64,000 nt of DNA from Oceanobacillus sp. Castelsardo (GCF_001659985.1 NZ_LYCS01000010.1:1-64000); one strand, 5' to 3'. Positions 17,528 to 26,622 are shown, counted from the stretch's first letter. Numbers and translations: made by a program. The notes: generated by a model from the sequence alone, not told the origin.

Positions 17528-17612
17528 CTATAAACAGCAATCTACTCGTACAGGCGGTCGGGTTACAAATCCGTTGCCCTACCTTTAGATCATTAGAATC
17601 GAATTCCTTCGC

Positions 17613-17697
17613 GGATATCAGCAATCGCTCATGATATATCAGCACTAGTGGTCGGGATATCAGTAATCGCTCATGATATATCAGTAGCAGGGTATTA
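17613..17697. repeat. Two copies of a 42-base direct repeat
   Basis: Two copies starting at 17613 and 17655 share GGATATCAGYAATCGCTCATG and an ATGATATATCAG palindrome. The region is non-coding, between a terminator and a small membrane protein gene. Confidence 0.55.
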
Positions 17698-17702
17698 GCA
17701 TA

Positions 17703-17954
17703 TTAAATTAAACTTATGATTAAAACAATAAATAGCCCTATTACTACTCCTACATCTGGTACAAAACTTTTAATTTCTTTTCTTTTTTGAAATATAGTTA
17801 TTAATTTACCAATTATAACCAATATAATAGCTATACTTAATACTGTATGACTAAAAATGGAACTGAATGGAACATCGGTCATCAGAACTGTTAATATCGG
17901 AATAACAATCGATAATACAGCAGTTAAATATAAGAAATAGCTCCATTTACTCAT
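17703..17954 (-). CDS. Small three-helix membrane protein, function unknown
   Basis: This 83-residue hydrophobic protein has three predicted membrane segments (about 7-25, 36-54 and 65-82) joined by a basic loop (QKRKEIK). I do not recognise the family. The ATG has only a weak purine-rich site (GGGGG) upstream. It is flanked by non-coding repeats and is probably a single-gene unit. Confidence 0.55.
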   Translation of the reverse strand: MSKWSYFLYLTAVLSIVIPILTVLMTDVPFSSIFSHTVLSIAIILVIIGKLITIFQKRKEIKSFVPDVGVVIGLFIVLIISLI

Positions 17955-18065
17955 ATTTTATAAAGGCCCCCACTAGTTTGTAAATCTTCCCTTTCATCAC
18001 TGTTTAGTTAATTAAACGAACAAAAGATTATCTAAGCATACTATACATCTACTTATAATAAATTC

Positions 18066-18112
18066 AAAAAAAACAGAAGCGTATCCCATCGCGAAACGCT
18101 CTGCTTTTTTTA
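18066..18112 (-). terminator. Terminator of the FAH-family gene
   Basis: AGAAGCGT and AACGCTCT arms sit within A- and T-runs, downstream of the FAH-family stop on the minus strand. Confidence 0.75.
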
Positions 18113-18171
18113 CGTTGTTATGTGATTGGTATCACCTTTTCATTTTCAAAAGATCTATTAGTCCTTTCCCT

Positions 18172-19086
18172 TCACTTTATGTCCTTTTCAGCAATTACAG
18201 GGTTTGCAATTTCACCGATTCCTTCTATTTTTACCGTCACTACTTCCCCAGGTTGTAAAAATCGTTGTGGATCCCTTGCCAATCCAACACCACCAGGAGT
18301 TCCTGTTGCGATGATATCACCTGGTTCTAAAGTGATTGCTTCCGAAATATAGGAAATTAGTTTTTCGACCGTAAAAATAAGTTCTTTTGTATTAGAACTT
18401 TGCATCACTTCATCGCCAAGCTTTAGTTCAATACCTAAAGTATGAGGATTTGGAATTTCATCTTTTGTTACTAACCATGGCCCCATTGGACCGTGCGTAT
18501 CGAATGATTTACCAAGACCAAACTGAGGAGAATGGAATTGATAATCACGCGTACTAACATCATTGATACAAGTATAACCCGCTACATAATCTAGCGCACT
18601 TTCCTCTGAAATATATCGACCACTACGACCGATAACTACCGCTAATTCCGCTTCAAAATCAACTTCCTTCGATACACGAGGAAGAACAATAGGATCATTC
18701 GGCCCATTTACAACGTTAACATATTTTGGAAATAACAACGGGTATTCGGGTAAAGGACGACCCGTTTCCTCCGCATGATCCTTATAATTTAGACCAACAC
18801 AAATAATCTTGGACGGGCGGGGTACCGGGGCAAATAAACTTACGTCTGTTAATGGTTTTGCAATTTTCGAAGTAACTGCATTTTCTATATCCTTTTTTAT
18901 GGAGGTTACTACTCTTTTGATTGCCTCCAGAGCAGGAGTTCCCGCTGTTAAAATAGCAGTCATATCTGTAGGCAAACTTTCCTTTTCATTCGTCCAAGCT
19001 GCTGCCTTATTTAAATCCACTACATATTGATCAACAATTACTCCAGCTCTCAATCCCTCATTTATACGAAATGTTACTAATTTCAT
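18172..19086 (-). CDS. Fumarylacetoacetate hydrolase (FAH) family protein
   Basis: This 304-residue protein has an N-terminal cap (about 1-85) and the FAH catalytic domain: PRPSKIICVGLNYKDHAEE, EVDFEAELAVVIG (metal-binding Glu pair), INDVSTRDYQ, FDTHGPMGPW and GDIIATGTPGGVG. Related enzymes act on 2-hydroxyhepta-2,4-diene-dioate, acylpyruvates or oxaloacetate (B. subtilis YisK type), using Mg2+ or Mn2+. With no aromatic degradation genes nearby the substrate is open. ATG behind GGGGG. Single-gene unit with its own terminator. Confidence 0.88.
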   Translation of the reverse strand: MKLVTFRINEGLRAGVIVDQYVVDLNKAAAWTNEKESLPTDMTAILTAGTPALEAIKRVVTSIKKDIENAVTSKIAKPLTDVSLFAPVPRPSKIICVGLNYKDHAEETGRPLPEYPLLFPKYVNVVNGPNDPIVLPRVSKEVDFEAELAVVIGRSGRYISEESALDYVAGYTCINDVSTRDYQFHSPQFGLGKSFDTHGPMGPWLVTKDEIPNPHTLGIELKLGDEVMQSSNTKELIFTVEKLISYISEAITLEPGDIIATGTPGGVGLARDPQRFLQPGEVVTVKIEGIGEIANPVIAEKDIK

Positions 19087-19381
19087 TTTTTGATTCCCCC
19101 ATTTTTAGATATTTTTTCATTATTTTACTCTACCATTTCTACTAATCTACTTATTAGTCCACCCGTCTGGATCCAATATTATTAAAATTTCTGTAGTAGT
19201 ACTTGCGCCAATGTTATAGTACGCTGGACATACCCTCGATATTCCATCTTATCTACTAATCGAATTAAAGTATATTTACTTACATTTGCAGTGTATCATA
19301 TTTTTTTCAGATAATTCACTAAATAGTTAGGTACATATACAATTATAATTACTACATTTCTAACCTAATATTAAGAGGCAT
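19087..19381. other. Gene-free stretch
   Basis: The stretch between the FAH-family start and the next terminator is AT-rich. I see no open frame with a ribosome site and no strong structure. Confidence 0.5.
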
Positions 19382-19419
19382 AAAAATAGCCTAGAGCATG
19401 ATACTCTAGACTATTTTTA
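19382..19419 (-). terminator. Terminator of the small spore-type gene
   Basis: AAAAATAGYCTAGAGTAT pairs with its complement across CATG, with A/T tails on both sides. Confidence 0.8.
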
Positions 19420-19461
19420 TTGTTTCTTATTTCCTTCAAAGTGAACTATACTCATCCCTAT

Positions 19462-19626
19462 CTAAAAATCCCAATGATCTGCTCTAGCTTGTTTTGCTTT
19501 TTCCTTATGTGCTTGATTCGCTTTTGCACTACCGAACTCCTTGGAAAATTCTGTATCCTGTTTACTAGAATCGAATCCTTGCTTATTTTTTTGCTGTGGA
19601 TCATTTTTCTTTGTACGCTTTGCCAT
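19462..19626 (-). CDS. Small Lys/Gln-rich hydrophilic protein, possible gamma-type spore protein
   Basis: This 54-residue protein begins MAKRTKKNDPQQKNKQG and contains DTEFSKEFGSAKANQ, reminiscent of the TEFASE-type cleavage site in gamma-type small acid-soluble spore proteins. It is very hydrophilic and lacks hydrophobic segments. The ATG at 19626 follows AGGAGGGAG; an upstream in-frame ATG overlaps that site. The spore assignment is by composition and motif only. Confidence 0.6.
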   Translation of the reverse strand: MAKRTKKNDPQQKNKQGFDSSKQDTEFSKEFGSAKANQAHKEKAKQARADHWDF

Positions 19627-19767
19627 GATACTCCCTCCTTCCACTCTTTATTATGAAGAAGGAATTTGGAAATATACGTGGAAAAAGGCGAAACAATGGG
19701 CGGGTATGTAACATATCAAGAGCCCATTCATAAAATAATCCTAGGTATATGGAATGGAGGATTTTTA

Positions 19768-20283
19768 ATGGAAATGAATGTTAATCAGATCTTAAATACT
19801 TGGAAAGGGAAACCATTAGAAGGTGCGAAGAAAATTATAAAAAAATACGGAAACCCTAATGAAGCAACCATAAGCAAGTTAATCTGGTATAATAATGGAC
19901 CGTGGAAACGAACAATTGTCCACCGAGATACCATTCCACATAACTTTCCTCACCCACATCCTGATTTTCTAGAACAAACAATTGATTATCGAGTTCCAAT
20001 TCATTTATATGATGATCTTGCTGCATTTGATGGTAGCACCACCATTGATAGAACAAAAGGGGAAGTCACGGCGATGTGCGATAAAGAAGCAATGAATATT
20101 TTATCTTTAAACGTTATGAATGATATTGTAAATGGACATCGCGATATTCAAGGAGCAAAACTATTTCTCGCACAAACCGCCTATATGTATATAAAAATGA
20201 ACGTCAAATCCCCTTATACGGAAGGGCTTCTCTTCCCTAAACAGTACAACACAAACAATCCGGGAATTATTTATTTTGAATAA
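19768..20283 (+). CDS. Conserved-looking protein of unknown function
   Basis: This protein of about 171 residues starts MEMNVNQILNTWKGKPLEG and includes PWKRTIVHRDTIPHNFPHPH and DRTKGEVTAMCDKEAMNILSL. I do not recognise the family. It has no signal peptide or membrane segment, and it carries a His/Pro-rich stretch and an even mix of charged residues typical of a soluble enzyme or binding protein. The ATG at 19768 follows GGAGG; the longer frame has no site. A small repeat (20284-20335) follows directly. Confidence 0.65.
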   Translation: MEMNVNQILNTWKGKPLEGAKKIIKKYGNPNEATISKLIWYNNGPWKRTIVHRDTIPHNFPHPHPDFLEQTIDYRVPIHLYDDLAAFDGSTTIDRTKGEVTAMCDKEAMNILSLNVMNDIVNGHRDIQGAKLFLAQTAYMYIKMNVKSPYTEGLLFPKQYNTNNPGIIYFE

Positions 20284-20335
20284 CAGTTAGAAAACTTGGC
20301 ATTCGTTATCAAATTGGGCGAATGCCTTATCTTTT
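20284..20335. repeat. Dispersed GCATTCG...CGAATGC element, copy 1
   Basis: TTAGAAAACTTGGCATTCG and GGGCGAATGCC form an imperfect hairpin. A related copy lies at 33198-33243. It follows a stop codon and could act as a terminator. Confidence 0.5.
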
Positions 20336-20385
20336 ATACAAGGTACTATCCGAACCGCTGTGAAAAAAATCCCCCTTATCTCATT

Positions 20386-20404
20386 GGGACGAGGAACCTG
20401 TCCC
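20386..20404. repeat. GGGAC-type palindromic repeat
   Basis: GGGACGAGGAACCTGTCCC, identical to the copy at 25267-25285. It is intergenic, upstream of the ABC transporter operon. Confidence 0.7.
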
Positions 20405-20493
20405 CATGGCTCCGTTATCTATAGGTTTAATATTATTAAAAAAGAGATATAGTTAAAAAGTAAGAAATAGAAAATAGAAAGGGTTTATACTTC

Positions 20494-21453
20494 ATGATTA
20501 CATTCGAAACTGTTAGTAAAGTTTATGAGGAGGGGACGAGAGCTGTAGATTCCATAAGCTTTACGGTTAACAAGGGAGAATTCTTTGTTCTCATTGGTCC
20601 TAGTGGTTGCGGCAAAACGACTACCTTAAAAATGATGAATCGATTAATCCCACTATCAGGTGGAACGATTTTCATCAACGGAAAGAAAATTAGTGACTTT
20701 AATATTCACGAACTCCGCTGGGACATTGGTTATGTTTTACAACAGATTGCATTATTTCCACATATGACGATTGAGGAAAATATCGCAATTGTTCCGGAAT
20801 TAAAAAAATGGAAAAAAGATAAAATTCACCGTCGCGTTACGGAACTATTGGAAATGGTGGGGCTTGACCCGGATACATATCGATATCGAAAACCTAGTGA
20901 ACTTTCTGGAGGAGAACAACAAAGAGTTGGGGTGATTCGCGCCCTTGCAGCTGATCCAGAAATCATTTTAATGGACGAACCCTTTAGCGCACTCGATCCA
21001 CTTAGTCGGGAAAAATTACAAAATGATATCATTCATTTACAAAAGACGATAAAGAAAACGATTGTATTTGTTACGCATGACATGAAGGAAGCGATGAAGT
21101 TAGCAGATAGAATTTGTCTGATGAATGACGGAAAAATCGTTCAATTGGGAACTCCGGAAGAATTGATTCATCAACCCGTGAATGACTTTGTTAGGGATTT
21201 TGTAAGTGGAGCATCCTTGGTGAATTCTAGTTTCAATTTAGAGGATATGATGGAACCGATACATGATAACAAACCACTGTCCTCCCCACGCTTGCCTATT
21301 AATGCGTCGATCGAAGAAGTTTTAACTCTTTTATCTAAACACGAACTAATTATGATAGAAAGAAACGGAGAAGTGATTGGCTATGTTAATAGACAAATGT
21401 TAATTCGTTATTTATCTGAAAGTGTAGCGGTGGGGGGAAATCAGAATGTCTAA
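20494..21453 (+). CDS. ABC transporter ATP-binding subunit, quaternary amine/OpuF-EgtV type
   Basis: This 319-residue ATPase has Walker A GPSGCGKTTT, a Q-loop, signature LSGGEQQRVGV, Walker B IILMDEPFSAL and H-loop VTHD. A C-terminal extension (about 245-319, INASIEEVLTLLSK...GYVNRQMLIRYL) looks like a single CBS-type module, as in OpuCA. It energises the fused permease/binding protein encoded next; the genes overlap by eight bases. The substrate is an osmoprotectant such as glycine betaine, or ergothioneine. ATG behind GAAAGGG. Confidence 0.9.
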   Translation: MITFETVSKVYEEGTRAVDSISFTVNKGEFFVLIGPSGCGKTTTLKMMNRLIPLSGGTIFINGKKISDFNIHELRWDIGYVLQQIALFPHMTIEENIAIVPELKKWKKDKIHRRVTELLEMVGLDPDTYRYRKPSELSGGEQQRVGVIRALAADPEIILMDEPFSALDPLSREKLQNDIIHLQKTIKKTIVFVTHDMKEAMKLADRICLMNDGKIVQLGTPEELIHQPVNDFVRDFVSGASLVNSSFNLEDMMEPIHDNKPLSSPRLPINASIEEVLTLLSKHELIMIERNGEVIGYVNRQMLIRYLSESVAVGGNQNV

Positions 21454-22972
21454 TTTCATAAATGTACTCCAAAACCGCCAAAATCAATTGATTCAAGCTC
21501 TTGTAGAACATATTCAACTATCTTTTATAGCATTATTCTTTGCAGTCATTATTTCCATTCCATTGGGGATTTACTTAACAAAAAAAGCACGTATTGCTGA
21601 GAGTATTCTAGGAATTACGGCTGTTTTACAGACCATTCCTTCGTTAGCTTTATTAGGATTATTCATCCCATTATTCGGTATTGGAAAAGTTCCAGCCATT
21701 ATTGCACTTGTTATTTATGCCCTACTTCCCATTCTTCGTAATACATATACCGGAATAAAAGAAGTGAACCCTTCTTTAATCGAAGCGGCTATGGCCATGG
21801 GAATGAACACACCGAAAAGATTGTTGAAAGTAGAGTTACCTCTTGCAATGCCAGTCATTATGGCGGGAATTCGTACAGCAATGGTATTAATTATCGGTAC
21901 GGCTACCCTTGCAGCATTAATAGGTGCCGGTGGTTTAGGTGATCTTATTTTACTAGGGATCGACCGGAATAATTCGTCTCTAATCATTCTTGGTGCTATC
22001 CCAGCTGCACTATTAGCCATTATATTCGATTTATTACTTCGGAGAATGCAAAAACTTTCGTATAAAAAATCACTTATAACCATTGCCGTTATCGTTATTT
22101 TAGCTGTCGGTATAACGATTGTACCTAACGTCTTGAAAGGAAACCAAGATACCATTGTCATTGGAGGTAAGTTAGGTTCAGAACCCGAGATTCTAATTAA
22201 TTTGTACAAATTATTAATTGAGGATGAAACGGATTTAAAAGTCAAACTAGAACCTGGTCTTGGGAAAACATCTTTTTTATTTAATTCTTTACAATCGGGG
22301 GAAATTGATATTTATCCTGAATTTACCGGAACGATTGTGACACAATTTTTAAAAGAAACTGCTGTAAGTAATAACAAGAAAGGAGTATATGAACAAGCTC
22401 GAGATGGATTATTAAACAAATTAGATCTTACCTACTTAAAACCGATGCAGTTTAATAATACCTACGCACTTGCCGTTTCTTCAACATTTGCAGAAAAACA
22501 TAACCTTGAATCGATATCCGATTTACACGGTGTAGAAGATGAAGTAAAAGCAGGCTTTACTTTAGAATTTTCTGATCGGCAAGATGGATACTTGGGGATT
22601 CAGGAAAAATATAATCTTGAATTTCCTAATCTAGTGACAATGGAGCCGAAACTCAGGTATACAGCTATGGAACAAAATGACATCAATTTGATTGATGCTT
22701 ATTCGACAGATAGTGAATTGAGAAGATATAGTCTTAAAGTTCTAGTGGATGATCAAGAATTATTCCCACCATACCAAGGTGCTCCCCTACTTAGAAGTGA
22801 AACATTAGAGAAGTATCCTGAATTAGAAGAGATTCTCAATCAACTTGCTGGAAAAATAACTGATGAACAGATGCGTGAGATGAATTATCTAGTAGCAGTG
22901 GAGGGAAAAAGCGCAAATGAAATAGCACAAGAATTTCTTGAGGAAGAAGGGTTAGTTGAAAACAGTAAATGA
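21446..22972 (+). CDS. ABC permease fused to substrate-binding domain (OpuFB/EgtU type)
   Basis: This 508-residue fusion has a permease domain (about 1-205, six helices, EAAMAMGMNTPKRLLKVELP coupling loop, GAGGLGDLI) followed by a helix and an extracellular OpuAC/ProX-like binding domain (about 230-508; IVIGGKLGSEPEIL, YPEFTGTIV, LFPPYQGAPLLR). Such fusions are known for OpuF (compatible solutes) and for EgtU (ergothioneine), and both lie next to one ATPase gene as here. Telling them apart needs the pocket residues. ATG overlaps the ATPase stop; GTGGGGGG precedes. A terminator follows at 22987. Confidence 0.9.
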   Translation: MSNFINVLQNRQNQLIQALVEHIQLSFIALFFAVIISIPLGIYLTKKARIAESILGITAVLQTIPSLALLGLFIPLFGIGKVPAIIALVIYALLPILRNTYTGIKEVNPSLIEAAMAMGMNTPKRLLKVELPLAMPVIMAGIRTAMVLIIGTATLAALIGAGGLGDLILLGIDRNNSSLIILGAIPAALLAIIFDLLLRRMQKLSYKKSLITIAVIVILAVGITIVPNVLKGNQDTIVIGGKLGSEPEILINLYKLLIEDETDLKVKLEPGLGKTSFLFNSLQSGEIDIYPEFTGTIVTQFLKETAVSNNKKGVYEQARDGLLNKLDLTYLKPMQFNNTYALAVSSTFAEKHNLESISDLHGVEDEVKAGFTLEFSDRQDGYLGIQEKYNLEFPNLVTMEPKLRYTAMEQNDINLIDAYSTDSELRRYSLKVLVDDQELFPPYQGAPLLRSETLEKYPELEEILNQLAGKITDEQMREMNYLVAVEGKSANEIAQEFLEEEGLVENSK

Positions 22973-22986
22973 GAAAAATGAATAGT

Positions 22987-23030
22987 AGCCATTGCCTTAC
23001 CCTTACTCTAGGGAAAGGTAATGGCTTTTT
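22987..23030 (+). terminator. Terminator of the ABC transporter operon
   Basis: AGCCATTGCCTT pairs with AAGGTAATGGCT, followed by five T. Confidence 0.88.
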
Positions 23031-23049
23031 AGCTAATTAACTTTTATTA

Positions 23050-23140
23050 AATGAAACTCCATTAAGCTGGGGACACTACGCACAGGAAGCGCTATTGCCA
23101 CAGTACATGGTACATTGCAATTTGTCGCCCAGCCTTTTAA
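23050..23140. repeat. Degenerate copy of the MITE-like foldback
   Basis: ATGAAACTCCATTAAGCTGG and the following ACGCACAGGAAGCGCTATTGCC follow the element at 50367-50473 (GTGAAACTTCAATCAGTGG, ACGCACAGGACGTGCTAGTGCC), but the internal hairpins have decayed. Confidence 0.5.
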
Positions 23141-23225
23141 GCTGTAATAATCCGAGATAAAAAGCCCTTCCCATTATTTCTGCTTCTATTAGGTAGAGTC
23201 CTACCGTATTTTGGATCTTTTCCTC

Positions 23226-23422
23226 CGTGATAGCCTTTCTCTCGGTCGAGTTCAAACGTATTTGAAGCACTCTCGACCGTGACAGCCTTTCTCTCGGTTG
23301 AGTTCAAACGTATTTGAGGAACTCCCGACCGTGATAACCTTTCTCTCGGTCGAGTTCAAACGTATTTGAGGAACTCTCGACCGTGATAACCTTTCTCTCG
23401 GTCGAGTTCAAACGTATTTGAG
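23226..23422. repeat. Tandem 52-bp hairpin repeat array, left part
   Basis: Units begin at 23226, 23278, 23330 and 23382, each near GTGATAGCCTTTCTCTCGG followed by TCGAGTTCAAACGTATTTGA. CTCGACC and GGTCGAG within the array form short stems. The array is cut by the IS at 23423 and continues at 24998. The last eight bases here (TATTTGAG) are the IS target duplication. Confidence 0.85.
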
Positions 23423-24997
23423 AGTCAAGTCCATATTTGTGTGTAAAAGTACATTTCCGACCAAAATATTATTAAAGTGAAATCTAAGTACCAGATCAAG
23501 CCACAGCTATGCTGCTTGCCGTTGACTGTAGCGCCCGATTCTTAGTATTTGCTGGAAGGGGACGGGGCCCCGCCAGCAGATGCTTAGAATCGATTTATCC
23601 GTGTTACAATTTAGAGAAGGATGCCCCGTAAAGGGTGTTTTTTAGCCATCCTTTGACAGCACCACTAACACGGATAAAAGTAAAGTCAATGGTGGCGTTA
23701 TTCGAGTAAAGCTCCTAATCGTCTTCGTATTTGTCATAATTCTTAAAGTATTGTTTATTCTCCCAATCCTTATCAATGTTCATAAGTACAGAACCGATTA
23801 TTCGAATAGCTGATTGATCATTTGGAAAGATAGAAATTACCTTTTCTCTTCTGCGTATTTCCCTATTTACACGTTCTAACATATTAGTAGTTCTCAAATG
23901 TTTATGATATTTTAGTGGGTGGGCATGGTATTGCATCACATCTTCAAACCCTGAATCTAACAATTTTATCGCCTTTTCAAGGCTTTTTGTATTTTGGTAT
24001 TTATCCATAAAACGTTCCTTTAGTTCATTGGCATGCTTACGTTTGGATGTTCTGAAAATAGCCTTAAGATCATCCTTGACTTCTTCCATATTCTTTTTAG
24101 GCATCGTATCAATGATATTTCGTAAAAAATGAACTGCACATCTTTGCCAAGAAGTACCTAAAAATGTTTGTTTAATAGCTTTAACTAAACCAGCATGAGC
24201 ATCAGAGATAATCATTTTTGGTGAATGAATACCACGAGATTTTAGGTACTCGAAAAAGCTAGACCAGCATTCCTTAGATTCTTTATGATCAATTTTCAAG
24301 CCAATGATTTCCCTGTACCCTCTTTCATTTACACCACAAGCAATATAAACCCCTTTGGAAACCACACGCCTACCTTCTCGAACCTTGATATACATAGCAT
24401 CTACGTAAATATAGGGGTAGTAATAGACATTCAGTGGTCGACTTTTCCACTCATTAACAATTGGATCCAGTGCCTTCGTAATTTCTGACACAAAGGACTT
24501 CGAAACTTTCTTTCCACACAACTCCTCTACGATATTAGATACTTTACGCGTTGAGACGCCATTAATAACCATCTCCATCATGGATATGATTAATGCCTGG
24601 TCATATCGCTCGTATCTCTTAAAGGCTGTCGGTGAAAATTCCCCATCTCTCGTACGAGGGACTTTTAATTTAAGTGAGCCAGCACCTGTGATTAACTCAC
24701 GTTCATAGTAACCATTCCGATACCCTTTGCGATTACTAGTTCTTTCATGAGAGAGAGCATTAATATATTCGTCCCTTTCCTTTTCCATTAATGAATTCAA
24801 AATTAAGGCCAGGGAAGATTTTACAGGGGATTCTAGAGAACTATTTTCAACTTTCTCTTTTAGGTCTTCCAAATTTATAGTAATATTAATCTGGGTCATC
24901 TTTTCATACCTCCATGTTTTATTTTCTTGGTCGAAAACATTGTAACATGGGTCATGAAAGATGACCTTTCTTTTTACACAATTATATGGACTTTATC
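23423..24997 (-). mobile_element. IS256-family insertion sequence, 1575 bp, apparently intact
   Basis: Ends carry imperfect inverted repeats, sharing AAGTCCATAT then GTGTRAAAAG. Both flanks have the 8-base direct repeat TATTTGAG (23415-23422 and 24998-25005), as expected for IS256. It inserted into a tandem repeat array. About 265 bases of non-coding sequence, with a GACGGGGCCCCGCC palindrome, separate the left end from the transposase stop. Confidence 0.93.
23715..24899 (-). CDS. IS256-family (mutator-type) transposase
   Basis: This 394-residue DDE transposase is full length for the family. It shows the N-terminal HERTSNRKGYRNGYYERELIT, the mutator signature around WQRCAVHFLRNIID, the first catalytic Asp in YIYVDAMYIKV, the second in IISDAHAG and the Glu near NREIRRRE. 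No frameshift or stop was seen. The ATG follows GGAGG. Flanking 8-base duplications are intact, so the insertion looks fairly recent and the element may be active. Confidence 0.95.
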   Translation of the reverse strand: MTQINITINLEDLKEKVENSSLESPVKSSLALILNSLMEKERDEYINALSHERTSNRKGYRNGYYERELITGAGSLKLKVPRTRDGEFSPTAFKRYERYDQALIISMMEMVINGVSTRKVSNIVEELCGKKVSKSFVSEITKALDPIVNEWKSRPLNVYYYPYIYVDAMYIKVREGRRVVSKGVYIACGVNERGYREIIGLKIDHKESKECWSSFFEYLKSRGIHSPKMIISDAHAGLVKAIKQTFLGTSWQRCAVHFLRNIIDTMPKKNMEEVKDDLKAIFRTSKRKHANELKERFMDKYQNTKSLEKAIKLLDSGFEDVMQYHAHPLKYHKHLRTTNMLERVNREIRRREKVISIFPNDQSAIRIIGSVLMNIDKDWENKQYFKNYDKYEDD

Positions 24998-25190
24998 TAT
25001 TTGAGGAACTCTCGACCGTGATAGCCTTTCTCTCGGTCGAGTTCAAACGTATTTGAGGCATTCTCGACCATGATAGCCTTTCTCTCGGTTGAGTTCAAAT
25101 GTATTTAGGATATTCTCGACCGTGATAGCCTTTCTCTCGGTTGAGTTCAAACGTATTTGAGGAACTCTCGACCGTGATAGCCTTTCTATG
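24998..25190. repeat. Tandem 52-bp hairpin repeat array, right part
   Basis: This is the continuation of the array interrupted by the IS: the duplicated TATTTGAG, the rest of the broken unit, then units near 25018, 25070 and 25121 and a partial one at 25173. Joined to the left part it would give about seven units. Sequence drift between units is low (one to five changes). Confidence 0.85.
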
Positions 25191-25266
25191 AATGATATTT
25201 AAATTAGTAAAAAAGACATTTCCCCTAAATAGAAAATGCCTCTAATCTACTTATTTGTATGTAACT

Positions 25267-25285
25267 GGGACGAGGAACCTGTCCC
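25267..25285. repeat. GGGAC-type palindromic repeat
   Basis: GGGACGAGGAACCTGTCCC, identical to the copy at 20386. It lies nine bases past the CoA-disulfide reductase stop, with GAGACAGTGG between. Confidence 0.7.
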
Positions 25286-25293
25286 CACTGTCT

Positions 25294-26622
25294 CTACACC
25301 TTTCTTGCGATTTGCTGTATTGGATCCCATACGCCATTGTACGGTGGTGCATAGGCTAGATCTAGATCAAGCAATTCGTGAATGGTCATTCTATTATATA
25401 AAGCAGTTGCTAACACATCAATTCGTTTATCTACCCCTATTTTACCGATTACTTGACCGCCAAGTAATTCGTTTGTTTTCGTATGGTAAATGAGTTTGAT
25501 ATGCAATGTTTCCCCGCCTGGATAATATCCTGCATGCGAATTTGCCTTTCTAGTCTGAACGGAATATGGGAGATTTAACCGCTTTGCTTCTCTTTCCGAT
25601 AGACCAGTTCGACCTAACGTTAAATCAAAAAACTTCACAATCGATGTTCCGACAATTCCTTTAAACGTTAACGGATTCCCTGCCATATTTGCTCCAGCAA
25701 TTCTTCCTTGTTTATTAGAAGTTGTGCCTAATGGAATGTGATCATCAAGTTGTTTTACTATGTGATAATGGGTCGCACAGTCCCCTGCCGAATAAATATT
25801 TGTAATGGAGGTTTCCATATACGCATTTACATGAAGCGCACCTTTATCATTCATATGAATCCCTGTATCTTTTAAAAAGCTCGTATTCGGCTGAACTCCA
25901 ATGGCTAGTAAAACGAAATTGGTATCGTATGATTTCTTATCTGTCATGACGGATTCTACACGGTCTTTACCTGAAAACCCTCCAACCGATTCCCCTAAAA
26001 TTAATTCAATACCATTTTTCTTTGCTTCTTCGTGAATAAGTTTGGCCATATCTTCATCAAAAATCTTCGCCACTTGTTGACCACGTTGAATAAGGGTTAC
26101 AGCTTTTCCGAGCGTTTTAAAACTCTCTGCCATCTCTAATCCTACATACCCCCCACCAACAATCGTGACATGTTTCACTTCATCCGTTAAATCGTTCATA
26201 ATCCCTTCCGTATCACGTAATGTTTTCAAAGTATGAGTCCCTTTTAATTGAACACCTTCCCAATCCGGAACAATTGGGTCAGAACCCGAGGCAATCAGTA
26301 AACGATCATATGGAACTTCAAAGGCCCCCTTCGTTTTTGTATCGATTCCTTTTACCTTTTGTTCTTTTATATCTACGCTTGTCACTTCTGTATTTACTCT
26401 TGCATCGATATGGTATTTTTCTTTAAAAGTCTTAACACTACGAGCAATCACATCATCTAATGAAGAAATCACCCCATTAACCACATATGGTAACCCACAT
26501 TGCCCATATGAATAGTCAGTACCTCGCTCTAACACTGTGACTTCTGCTGATTCATCCGTTCGAATGATTTCCATTGCCGCACTCATCCCGGCAGCAACAC
26601 CACCTATAATGACATAACGCAA
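25294..26622 (-). CDS. CoA-disulfide reductase
   Basis: This 442-residue pyridine nucleotide-disulfide oxidoreductase has an FAD-binding GGVAAGMSAA start, an NADPH-binding GGGYVGLEMAE (about 158), the single redox Cys in SYGQCGLPY (C42) and a C-terminal dimerisation domain (LGRTGLSEREAK, QVIGKIGVDKRIDVLATAL, DLAYAPPY). This arrangement is that of CoADR/NADH oxidase-type enzymes, which keep coenzyme A reduced in bacilli lacking glutathione. A sulfurtransferase domain is absent. TTG start behind AAAGGAG. A GGGAC repeat follows the stop. Confidence 0.9.
   Translation of the reverse strand: MRYVIIGGVAAGMSAAMEIIRTDESAEVTVLERGTDYSYGQCGLPYVVNGVISSLDDVIARSVKTFKEKYHIDARVNTEVTSVDIKEQKVKGIDTKTKGAFEVPYDRLLIASGSDPIVPDWEGVQLKGTHTLKTLRDTEGIMNDLTDEVKHVTIVGGGYVGLEMAESFKTLGKAVTLIQRGQQVAKIFDEDMAKLIHEEAKKNGIELILGESVGGFSGKDRVESVMTDKKSYDTNFVLLAIGVQPNTSFLKDTGIHMNDKGALHVNAYMETSITNIYSAGDCATHYHIVKQLDDHIPLGTTSNKQGRIAGANMAGNPLTFKGIVGTSIVKFFDLTLGRTGLSEREAKRLNLPYSVQTRKANSHAGYYPGGETLHIKLIYHTKTNELLGGQVIGKIGVDKRIDVLATALYNRMTIHELLDLDLAYAPPYNGVWDPIQQIARKV

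Noticed and set aside
23226-25190. Possible CRISPR array
   Set aside because: Spacers are the same in each unit, units are tandem and no cas genes are present.
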